From Chloroflexota bacterium (lineage in GTDB: Bacteria; Chloroflexota; Anaerolineae; B4-G1): DNA of 6,265 bases. A model generated the notes under the pieces. It saw nothing but the letters and a program-made list of their open reading frames with translations, did no database searches and had not been told where the DNA came from. Where the stretch lies: assembly GCA_003648085.1 (NCBI GenBank), contig QMOC01000164.1, forward strand, positions 1-6,265, given 5' to 3'. Below, one piece after another: positions 1-5,537 of the stretch. Position 1 is the first letter of the stretch. The number at the start of each line of letters is the position of its first letter. The position numbers were made by a program, and so were the translations under genes.

Positions 1-93
1 CAGGGCCTCCTCCAGCAGGCGCAGCCGTTCATCCTGGCCGGATGCGTTTTGGTAGAGAGTTCCCCAGAAGTCGAAGGTCAGGGCGTGGAGCAT
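1..93 (-). CDS. HAD-superfamily hydrolase, N-terminal fragment (runs off left edge)
   Basis: The minus strand reads ATG at 93-91 and stays open to base 1, giving 31 residues that begin MLHALTFDFWGTLYQNASGQ. The FDFWGTLY stretch is HAD motif I: Asp8 would be the nucleophile that forms the aspartyl-phosphate (or ester) intermediate and Thr12 the conserved Thr. The residue two after the nucleophile is Trp, not the second Asp of classical DxD phosphatases. That form is common among haloacid-dehalogenase-like members, so the substrate cannot be stated. An in-frame TAG lies two codons upstream, so the ATG at 93 is the first possible ATG. No Shine-Dalgarno is visible. A GATAAT hexamer (minus strand, bases 111-106) would put transcription start about six bases before the ATG, hinting at a near-leaderless mRNA, but no -35 partner is seen. 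The gene is divergent from polX. The rest of the gene, including motifs II-IV, is outside the window. Confidence 0.75.
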   Translation of the reverse strand, partial: MLHALTFDFWGTLYQNASGQDERLRLLEEAL

Positions 94-229
94 GGTCTAT
101 GCCACATTATCCGATGCGGTGGTACTATCTCAGTGGTCTGTAGGAAGTGCTCGAAACAATCAAAGCCGCTGTGCTCGTCTGCCGCCATTGAACGGGTTCC
201 TTTATCTAGTTTGCGGTGCAGAGCGCGAT

Positions 230-268
230 GGAAGCCTCGCTTTATCGAGGATTTCCCGGCTGAAGCCG
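230..268. repeat. Two adjacent inverted repeats (possible structured element or intergenic repeat)
   Basis: The first hairpin has an inner stem CCTCG (235-239) / CGAGG (246-250) around CTTTAT, extended by GGAA (230-233) / TTCC (253-256) across a small internal loop. The second follows directly: CGGC (257-260), loop TGAA, GCCG (265-268). No T-run follows on either strand, and both flanking genes read away from it, so it is not a terminator of a visible gene. The CGAGG arm can also pair with CCTCGATA at 305-312. CGGC-TGAA-GCCG words remind me of interspersed palindromic repeats in some Chloroflexota genomes; that is memory, not a search result. Confidence 0.4.
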
Positions 269-351
269 AGCCTCCGACCTTGTTTATACTTCTCTAGCGC
301 GCTCCCTCGATAATACCATCCCCCATGCTATCTTACCGTACCAAAGAGCCA

Positions 352-379
352 TTGTCAAGCGGGGGAGATGGAGTATAAT
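352..379 (+). promoter_or_regulatory. Sigma-70-type promoter of polX
   Basis: TTGTCA (352-357, five of six matches to the -35 consensus) is followed by a 16-bp spacer and a perfect TATAAT (374-379). Transcription would start at about 385-387, giving a leader of roughly 15 bases that still contains the GGAGG ribosome-binding site of polX. The -10 box lies downstream of the ATG at 368, so that ATG would not be on this transcript. Confidence 0.7.
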
Positions 380-389
380 CGAAGGGACT

Positions 390-394
390 GGAGG
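390..394 (+). promoter_or_regulatory. Ribosome-binding site that sets the polX start
   Basis: GGAGG ends six bases before the ATG at 401, ideal spacing. The ATGs at 368 and 395 are respectively upstream of the promoter -10 box and abutting this site, so neither fits. Confidence 0.7.
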
Positions 395-400
395 ATGAGG

Positions 401-2122
401 ATGAAAAATCAGGAAGTGGCTGGAATCTTCGCGCAAATGGCCGACATCCTGGCCATCCAGGGAGAGAACTACCACCGCATCATGGCCTACCGACGGGCGG
501 CGGAAAACATTGCCACGCTGGGCCGCCCTATCGAGGAGGTCTGGCAGGCGGGGGAACTGGAGACGATCCCCGGCATCGGCAAGACGCTGGCAGCCAAGAT
601 TGATGAACTGATGCGCACGGGCCGCCTAGGAGCCTACGAGAAACTGAAGGCGCAGGTACCCGCCGGTGTGGTCGAGATGCTGCAGATACCCGACGTCGGG
701 CCTAAGCGGGCGGCGCTGTTCTGGAAGGAACTGGGCATCACCACCATCGAGGCGCTGGAGCAGGCGGCACGAGAAGGCCGGCTGCGCACTCTGCCCGGCA
801 TGGGGGCCAAGAGCGAGGAAAAGGTACTGGCCGGGATCGAGGCGCTCAGGCGACGCACGGGTCGTACGCCGCTGGGCGTAGCCTGGCCGCTGGCCCAGGC
901 GATGCTCGACGCGCTGCGGCAGGTGCCGGGGGTGGTGCAGGCCGCCCCCGCCGGGAGTCTGCGCCGCATGCGGGAGACCGTCGGCGATCTGGACCTGCTG
1001 GTGGCGGCCAAGGACCCCGAGCCGGTGATGGCGTGTTTCCGCGCTCTCCCCCAGGTGGCAAAGGTGCTCCTCAGCGGCCCCACCAAGACCTCCATCCGCA
1101 CTCACGAGGGGCTGCAGGTAGACCTGCGGGTACTGGAGCCGGCCCGCTGGGGCACGGCGCTCCAGTACTTCACCGGCAGCCAGGCCCACAACATCCACCT
1201 GCGGGCGCTGGCACTCGACCGTGGCCTCTCGCTGAGCGAATACGCCCTCAAGCGGGAGGACGGCTCCGAAATCCTCTGCGCTACCGAGGAGGAGGTCTAC
1301 ACCGCGCTGGGCCTGCCGCTCATCCCGCCGGAGTTGCGCGAGGACCGGGGCGAGATCGAAGCGGCGCTGAAGGGCCGCCTGCCCGACTTGATCGAACTGA
1401 AGGACCTGAAAGGCGACCTGCACTTTCACACCACCTGGTCCGACGGGCACCACAGCCTGCTGGAGATGGCGCAGGCAGCGCGGGCGTGTGGGTTGAAATA
1501 CGCATTGGTGACCGATCACTCACACAGCCTGGGCGTCGCCCGCGGGCTCACCGTCGAGCGGCTGCGGGAGCAGCGGGCGGAGATCGAGGAGGTCAACCGG
1601 AAGATGGGAGGCACCTTCCGCCTGCTGGCAGGCATCGAGGTCGAGGTGCGGGCCGACGGAACGCTCGACCTCCCCGATGAGGCGCTGGCCGAACTTGACC
1701 TCGTCGTGGCAGCGGTGCACAGCGGGCTGCGCCAGGGACGGGAGCAGGTTACAGCGCGTATGCTGGCGGCGATCCGCAACCCCCACGTGGACATCATCGC
1801 CCACCCGACGGGGCGGCTGCTCGGCGAGCGGGAGGGGGCCGATCTGGACATGGAGGCGATCTTCCGCGCCGCTGCTGAGACAGGCACGGCATTGGAGATC
1901 AACGCGCATCCCAAGCGGCTGGACCTCCGTGATGTACACGTGCGGCGGGCAATTGAGTTGGGCGTGAAACTGGCCATCAACTCCGACGCCCACGGCGTGA
2001 ACGGCTTTGGAGTGTTGCCCTTCGGCGTGGCAACGGCCCGGCGGGGCTGGGCCACAGCGGAGGACGTGATCAACACCTGGAGTGTTAAGAAAGTGTTAGT
2101 CTGGGCGACGGGGAGGAGGTAA
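401..2122 (+). CDS. polX: Bacterial family X DNA polymerase / PHP-domain 3'-5' exonuclease (PolX)
   Basis: A complete 573-residue protein, the usual size for bacterial PolX (about 570). PolX enzymes fill short gaps in base-excision-type repair and carry a PHP metallonuclease with 3'-5' exonuclease and AP-site activity; they act in the cytoplasm on DNA. In order: an N-terminal 8-kDa-like region (residues 1-85; NYHRIMAYRRAA at 23-34) with helix-hairpin-helix IPGIGKTLAAKI (56-67); further HhH-like turns at IPDVGPKRA (96-104) and LPGMGAKSEEKV (131-142); and a palm with GDLDLL (catalytic Asp196 and Asp198), VDLRV (Asp241) and YFTGSQAHN (256-264). The C-terminal PHP domain starts near 336, with metal ligands in HFH (341, 343), DH (372-373), Glu413, His440, His468 and SDAH (Asp529, His531). 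All key polymerase and PHP residues are present, so both activities should be intact. The start at 401 is chosen from promoter, Shine-Dalgarno and the MKNQEVAGIF family-like N terminus. No terminator is visible after the stop. Confidence 0.95.
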   Translation: MKNQEVAGIFAQMADILAIQGENYHRIMAYRRAAENIATLGRPIEEVWQAGELETIPGIGKTLAAKIDELMRTGRLGAYEKLKAQVPAGVVEMLQIPDVGPKRAALFWKELGITTIEALEQAAREGRLRTLPGMGAKSEEKVLAGIEALRRRTGRTPLGVAWPLAQAMLDALRQVPGVVQAAPAGSLRRMRETVGDLDLLVAAKDPEPVMACFRALPQVAKVLLSGPTKTSIRTHEGLQVDLRVLEPARWGTALQYFTGSQAHNIHLRALALDRGLSLSEYALKREDGSEILCATEEEVYTALGLPLIPPELREDRGEIEAALKGRLPDLIELKDLKGDLHFHTTWSDGHHSLLEMAQAARACGLKYALVTDHSHSLGVARGLTVERLREQRAEIEEVNRKMGGTFRLLAGIEVEVRADGTLDLPDEALAELDLVVAAVHSGLRQGREQVTARMLAAIRNPHVDIIAHPTGRLLGEREGADLDMEAIFRAAAETGTALEINAHPKRLDLRDVHVRRAIELGVKLAINSDAHGVNGFGVLPFGVATARRGWATAEDVINTWSVKKVLVWATGRR

Positions 2123-2161
2123 TCGTCTGAGCCTGGCTAAAGCGAGTGGGATGAAAGCCTA

Positions 2162-2180
2162 CTGTAACAAAGTTGTAACC
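2162..2180 (+). promoter_or_regulatory. Direct-repeat operator candidate upstream of the amidase gene
   Basis: CTGTAAC and TTGTAAC (core TGTAAC at 2163-2168 and 2174-2179) are repeated with an 11-bp pitch separated by AAAG. Seven-base repeats at 11-bp pitch with an A/T-rich middle are the geometry used by OmpR/PhoB-family response regulators. A weak -10-like TGAAAT (2190-2195) lies nine bases downstream, where an activator-dependent promoter would have it, and there is no good -35. The word GTTACA recurs in inverted orientation at 2270-2275. The identity of any regulator is inference. Confidence 0.35.
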
Positions 2181-2233
2181 CAAACAGGGTGAAATTGTCG
2201 TAAAGTTAATGTTGCCACACCTTGTGTCGCTGC

Positions 2234-2254
2234 CTGGGAACGCTGACATCCCAG
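2234..2254 (+). promoter_or_regulatory. Leader hairpin before the amidase ribosome-binding site
   Basis: CTGGGA (2234-2239) and TCCCAG (2249-2254) form a six-base-pair stem with a nine-base loop, ending nine bases before the Shine-Dalgarno. There is no T-run, so it is not a terminator; it could affect mRNA stability or be chance. Confidence 0.3.
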
Positions 2255-2263
2255 AATGAAATA

Positions 2264-2270
2264 GGGGAGG
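2264..2270 (+). promoter_or_regulatory. Ribosome-binding site that sets the amidase start
   Basis: GGGGAGG ends eight bases before the ATG at 2279. The frame is open further upstream to a TTG at 2222, but that start has no Shine-Dalgarno and would place 19 polar residues ahead of the signal peptide. Confidence 0.75.
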
Positions 2271-2278
2271 TTACAACG

Positions 2279-5200
2279 ATGAGTTTTGGCGGGAAAGGGG
2301 TCAAAGTTCTACTCGTGGCTTTTCTGGCTCTCATCTCACTGAGCGCCTTCTCCAGCCTGACCTCTGCCCAGGAGACCACACCGGTCTGCTTCTGGTCTGC
2401 CCAGGGGCCGGTGTGCGTCGAGCGGGCGGTCGAGGTGCAGGCTGCAAGGCCGGAACCGCAAGAGCTGCTGTCGGCTCTCCTGGCCGGCCCCACGGCCGAG
2501 GAGCGGGCGCGTGGCCTGCGCTCTGCCATCCCCGAAGGGACGGCGTTGAGCAGCGTACAGGTGTTCAGCACGACATTCACCGTGCGACTTGTACTGCCGG
2601 ATGAGGCACTGTCCAGGCTGGACGGGATGACCGTCGAGGAAATCGTCCAACAGATAGCGGCGACGCTGGAGCCGCTGGGCTGGCGTGACCTGCGTGTGGA
2701 GGCCCTCGACCCGACAACGCACGAGTTCCGCTCCCTGGCCGATTTTCTCCCACCACTCCCCGCGCCGCGCAAGGAGACATTGCTCAGCGGAGAGGAACGC
2801 CCCTCCCCTCGTGGGGAAGGGGCCAGGGGAGAGATGCTTCAGGGCCAGCCCCAGGGCGCGCTCAGCGGCAAGACCGTCTACGTCAGCGCGGGGCACGGCT
2901 GGCTGTGGAATGGCTACGCCTGGCGCACGCAGCGCCCCCCCTACCCCAACCCACCCTACGACGGCCCCATCATCGAGGACCACAATAACGCCGAGGCGGT
3001 CAACCAGTACCTATTGCAATACCTGCGGAACGCCGGTGCGATGGTCTGGCCCGTGCGCGAGCGGGATATGAACCCGACCTCCGTCGTGGTGGATGAGGAT
3101 GACCCAATTATGGGTACGGGCTACACCGAGAGCGGCACCTGGACGACGACGGCTTACGCCGGGACCGGCTACGGAGGCGGCAACTATCGCTGGGCACTGA
3201 CCGTGACCGGCACGCCAACGGCTACTGCCACCTGGACGGCCACGCTCCCCGCCGACGGACGCTACGCCGTCTACGTCTGGTACCGGCCCGGCAGCAACCG
3301 CGCACCCGATGCCCGCTATACCGTACACCACGCCGGCGGTGATACCGTCGTGCAGGTAGACCAGACCCGCCACGGGCTCACCTGGCACTACATCGGCACC
3401 TATGCCTTCCGTGCTGCCGACGGAGCACGCATCACACTCGATAATCACTCCTCCGTCGCCGGCCGGGTGGTCATCGCCGACGCCGTGCGCATTGGTGGGG
3501 GCACCTTCGACGACCTGACCGGCATCGAGACGGCGGCCCCATATCCACCCGACAAGCCCTGGTGGGAGGTGGCGGCTTGTTACTACACCCAGCGTCAGGG
3601 GCTTGACCCCGGCGATTGGCCCTACTTCAACGACGTCGTAGCGCGGCCGATGTACGCCCGTTGGGAGCACGCCGGCACCGGCGACGACGCGGTCTACATC
3701 TCCTGGCACACCAACGGCTATAACGGCTACCAGTGGGTCTGCCGGGGTACCGTTAGTTTCATCCACAATGGTGAAGGCAACCCGGTCACCGAGGGCAGTG
3801 CCGATTTGCAGAAGGCGGTACACAACGAACTGGTGCACGACATCCGCGTCGGCTGGGACGCCACCTGGGTAGATCGGGGTATGCGCAGCATGAACCTGGG
3901 CGAACTGCGGGAGTTGTGGGACGACGACCCGACGGTGCGCATACCCGGCGTGCTGATCGAAGTGGCCTATCACGACCACCCAGATGACACCGATGCGCTC
4001 AAGGAGCCGCACTTCAACCAACTGGCCGCTCGCGCTATCTATCAAGGCATCGTCAAGTACTTCGAGCAGCGGGATGGCGTGGATCTGACGCTGCTCCCGG
4101 AGCCACCCACTCATCTGATGGTACAGAACGTGGGCGGGGGACAGGTTCGGGTCTCTTGGCGGCCCTCCCCCACCGACACCATCGGGCTGGCCGGAGACGC
4201 GGCCACCGGCTATCGGGTCTACACCAGCACCGACGGGTTGGGCTGGTCGAATGGCATCCCTGTGGCGGGCACGGTCTACACGCTCACGGGCCTCGCCCCC
4301 GGTCAACTCCTCTTCGTGCGCGTCAGCGCGACCAACGATGGGGGCGAATCCTTCCCTAGCGAGACGCTGGCCGCTCGCGTGGGCGGTGAGGCCGCCGTGC
4401 TTCTCGTCAACGGCTTCGACCGCCTCAACCGCACGATGCTGGTGCCCGACTATGATCCGGTCGAGGGACACAACATGCGTATGTTCCTCGATCGGATGAA
4501 CAGTTACGACTACGTGATCCAACATGGAAGCGTCATCAGTTACGCTTTCGACAGCGCCGCCAACGAGGCGGTGCGGGACGGGCAGATCAGCCTGGGCAAC
4601 TACGCGCTGGTGGACTGGATCCTGGGGGAAGAATCGGCTCCCGATGAGACGCTGGATGCGACGGAGCGGGCATTGGTGAGGGCATTCCTCGATGGTGGCG
4701 GGGCGCTGTTCCTGAGCGGCACGGAAGTGGGCTGGCACCTGGATTACCTGGGAGCCGACCCCGACTTTTACAACACTTATCTGCGGGCCGACTACGCCAG
4801 CGATGACGCTGACACCTATGAGGTCGCGCCGGTGGCGGGGAGCATCTTCGATGGGTTGAGCAGTTTCCGCTTCGACGCGCCGGGGGAGTACGACGCCGAT
4901 TACCCGGATCAACTCACCCCATTCAACGGCAGCACCGCTGCGCTGGTCTACCAGGGTGGCGCAGGGGGCGTAGCCGCAGTCCAGTACGCCGATGGCTGCC
5001 GGCGGCTGGTCAACTTCGGCTTCCCCTTCGAGACGATTCGGCCCGAAGCGCGGGCTGACGTGATGGCGCGGGTGATGGATTTCTTGGACGAATGCGTGGT
5101 GCAGGAGCCGGAGACGGTGATCACGACGCCAGGGGACGGCAACATTTATTGGGATGGGGTGCCTTCTTTCAGTGGGCTGGCCTCGGCCGTCGCGGGAGTG

Positions 5201-5464
5201 CAGCGGGTGGAGGTCTCGCTGCGCCGTGATTCCGATGGGCTGTACTGGGACGGGACAGGCTGGGGGGAAACGCAGTGGCACACCGCCGCCGGGAAGACAT
5301 TGTGGTCCTTCACGATGCCGCTCACGGTCGAGGTCGGCAGTTACACGGCTCAGGCGCGCGCATGGGATGAGGATGGCATCTCCGATACGACGCCCGCCGA
5401 GGTGAGTTTCAGTTTCGTGGCCCTTGACAACACCCTATTCCTGCCTCTGGTGTTAAAGGAGTAG
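2279..5464 (+). CDS. Secreted multidomain N-acetylmuramoyl-L-alanine amidase-like protein (GerMN, split Amidase_3, golvesin/Xly domain, FN3, GAT-like, Ig-like)
   Basis: 1061 residues, exported; predicted to cut the amide between muramic acid and the peptide stem, or to bind related wall or polysaccharide material. Signal peptide 1-30 (positive start, hydrophobic core, likely cut after SLTSA). Residues 34-145 are GerMN-like (ELLSALLAGPTAEERARGLR, then AIPEGT). A Pro/Gly/Glu linker at 158-198 contains a DNA palindrome. Amidase_3 begins at 199: YVSAGHGW gives zinc ligand His206 and IIEDHNNAE gives Glu233. A golvesin/Xly-like beta-sandwich (about 282-408; YGGGNYRWA to VIADAVRIGGG) interrupts the fold, which resumes near 416 with ISWHTNG (His477) and the catalytic-Glu motif GVLIEVAYHDHPDD (Glu561). 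FN3 follows at 607-701, a class-I-GAT-like domain at 705-939 without a visible Cys nucleophile, an Ig-like domain at 941-1048, and tail LFLPLVLKE. A similar amidase/golvesin/FN3 order is known to me from Bacteroidota proteins often labelled xanthan lyase. It is first in a probable operon. Amidase activity is likely, the physiological substrate uncertain. Confidence 0.85.
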   Translation: MSFGGKGVKVLLVAFLALISLSAFSSLTSAQETTPVCFWSAQGPVCVERAVEVQAARPEPQELLSALLAGPTAEERARGLRSAIPEGTALSSVQVFSTTFTVRLVLPDEALSRLDGMTVEEIVQQIAATLEPLGWRDLRVEALDPTTHEFRSLADFLPPLPAPRKETLLSGEERPSPRGEGARGEMLQGQPQGALSGKTVYVSAGHGWLWNGYAWRTQRPPYPNPPYDGPIIEDHNNAEAVNQYLLQYLRNAGAMVWPVRERDMNPTSVVVDEDDPIMGTGYTESGTWTTTAYAGTGYGGGNYRWALTVTGTPTATATWTATLPADGRYAVYVWYRPGSNRAPDARYTVHHAGGDTVVQVDQTRHGLTWHYIGTYAFRAADGARITLDNHSSVAGRVVIADAVRIGGGTFDDLTGIETAAPYPPDKPWWEVAACYYTQRQGLDPGDWPYFNDVVARPMYARWEHAGTGDDAVYISWHTNGYNGYQWVCRGTVSFIHNGEGNPVTEGSADLQKAVHNELVHDIRVGWDATWVDRGMRSMNLGELRELWDDDPTVRIPGVLIEVAYHDHPDDTDALKEPHFNQLAARAIYQGIVKYFEQRDGVDLTLLPEPPTHLMVQNVGGGQVRVSWRPSPTDTIGLAGDAATGYRVYTSTDGLGWSNGIPVAGTVYTLTGLAPGQLLFVRVSATNDGGESFPSETLAARVGGEAAVLLVNGFDRLNRTMLVPDYDPVEGHNMRMFLDRMNSYDYVIQHGSVISYAFDSAANEAVRDGQISLGNYALVDWILGEESAPDETLDATERALVRAFLDGGGALFLSGTEVGWHLDYLGADPDFYNTYLRADYASDDADTYEVAPVAGSIFDGLSSFRFDAPGEYDADYPDQLTPFNGSTAALVYQGGAGGVAAVQYADGCRRLVNFGFPFETIRPEARADVMARVMDFLDECVVQEPETVITTPGDGNIYWDGVPSFSGLASAVAGVQRVEVSLRRDSDGLYWDGTGWGETQWHTAAGKTLWSFTMPLTVEVGSYTAQARAWDEDGISDTTPAEVSFSFVALDNTLFLPLVLKE
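2799..2823. repeat. G/C palindrome embedded in frame in the amidase linker
   Basis: CCCC (2800-2803), T, CCCC (2805-2808), loop TCGT, GGGG (2813-2816), AA, GGGG (2819-2822) forms a hairpin of about ten pairs, including closing pair G2799-C2823, with one bulged A. It encodes part of ERPSPRGEGARGE, a translation typical of REP/MITE-like intergenic palindromes caught inside genes. It lies exactly in the low-complexity linker between the GerMN and amidase domains, where an in-frame insertion would be tolerated. Copies elsewhere in the genome cannot be seen from this window. Confidence 0.55.
5456..5461 (+). promoter_or_regulatory. Ribosome-binding site of the 22-codon small ORF
   Basis: AAGGAG overlaps the last codons of the amidase gene and ends seven bases before the ATG at 5469. 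Its quality and spacing are the main argument that the small ORF is translated. Confidence 0.55.
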
Positions 5465-5468
5465 TGTG

Positions 5469-5537
5469 ATGAACAATGACGACGACGGTACGGCGGCTAT
5501 GTACGTGGACGACGTCTCGCCGGAGGTCTGCCCGTGA
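5469..5537 (+). CDS. Small acidic ORF (22 codons), translationally coupled to the phosphatase gene
   Basis: I do not recognise this peptide. It starts MNNDDDGTAAMYVDD and ends in Cys-Pro, with six Asp/Glu and no Lys or Arg, so it is strongly acidic; there is no signal peptide or membrane segment. Three things support translation: AAGGAG seven bases before the ATG, a position only four bases after the amidase stop, and a stop (TGA 5535-5537) overlapping the phosphatase start (GTG 5534-5536) as GTGA, the usual layout for termination-reinitiation. It may be a leader ORF that sets the phosphatase level, a real micropeptide, or the remnant of a longer N terminus lost by a frame change. An alternative is that ribosomes simply initiate independently at 5534, where a separate GGAGG exists, and this ORF is incidental. 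Confidence 0.45.
   Translation: MNNDDDGTAAMYVDDVSPEVCP

Larger units (their letters stand above)
94..400. other. Divergent intergenic region between the HAD gene and polX
   Basis: This stretch of 307 bases holds no convincing gene. Short open frames on the plus strand lack ribosome-binding sites and recognisable protein sequence. It contains tandem inverted repeats at 230-268, an 8-bp self-complementary AGCGCGCT at 296-303, the word TATCGAGG (243-250) with its inverted copy CCTCGATA (305-312), and the polX promoter near its right end. It is visibly richer in A and T than the flanking genes, as expected for a regulatory region. Confidence 0.6.

Noticed and set aside
230..290. Reading the left hairpins as a rho-independent terminator
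   Set aside because: Both flanking genes diverge from it and no T-run follows either stem.
49..313. Two short plus-strand open frames in the left intergenic region
   Set aside because: They overlap the HAD start on the other strand, have no ribosome-binding site, and their translations look random.
368..400. N-terminal extension of PolX from ATG 368
   Set aside because: The perfect -10 box lies inside it, there is no Shine-Dalgarno before 368, and family members start at the MKNQEVA-like position.
626..1519. Antisense open frame opposite polX
   Set aside because: It lies entirely within a PolX gene with all catalytic motifs; the antisense translation is low-complexity Arg/Gln/His-rich sequence.
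2123..2160. Possible terminator after polX (GGCT 2135-2138 with AGCC 2156-2159)
   Set aside because: Only four pairs with a 17-base loop and no following T-run.
2222..2278. TTG start for the amidase gene, adding 19 residues
   Set aside because: No Shine-Dalgarno there; the ATG at 2279 has GGGGAGG and places a normal signal peptide at the N terminus.
3011..5281. Antisense open frame of 756 codons opposite the amidase gene
   Set aside because: Long antisense frames arise from GC-rich codon bias. Its translation has no recognisable domain, is rich in Val/His/Gly/Arg, and lacks a ribosome-binding site, while the sense strand encodes clear domains.
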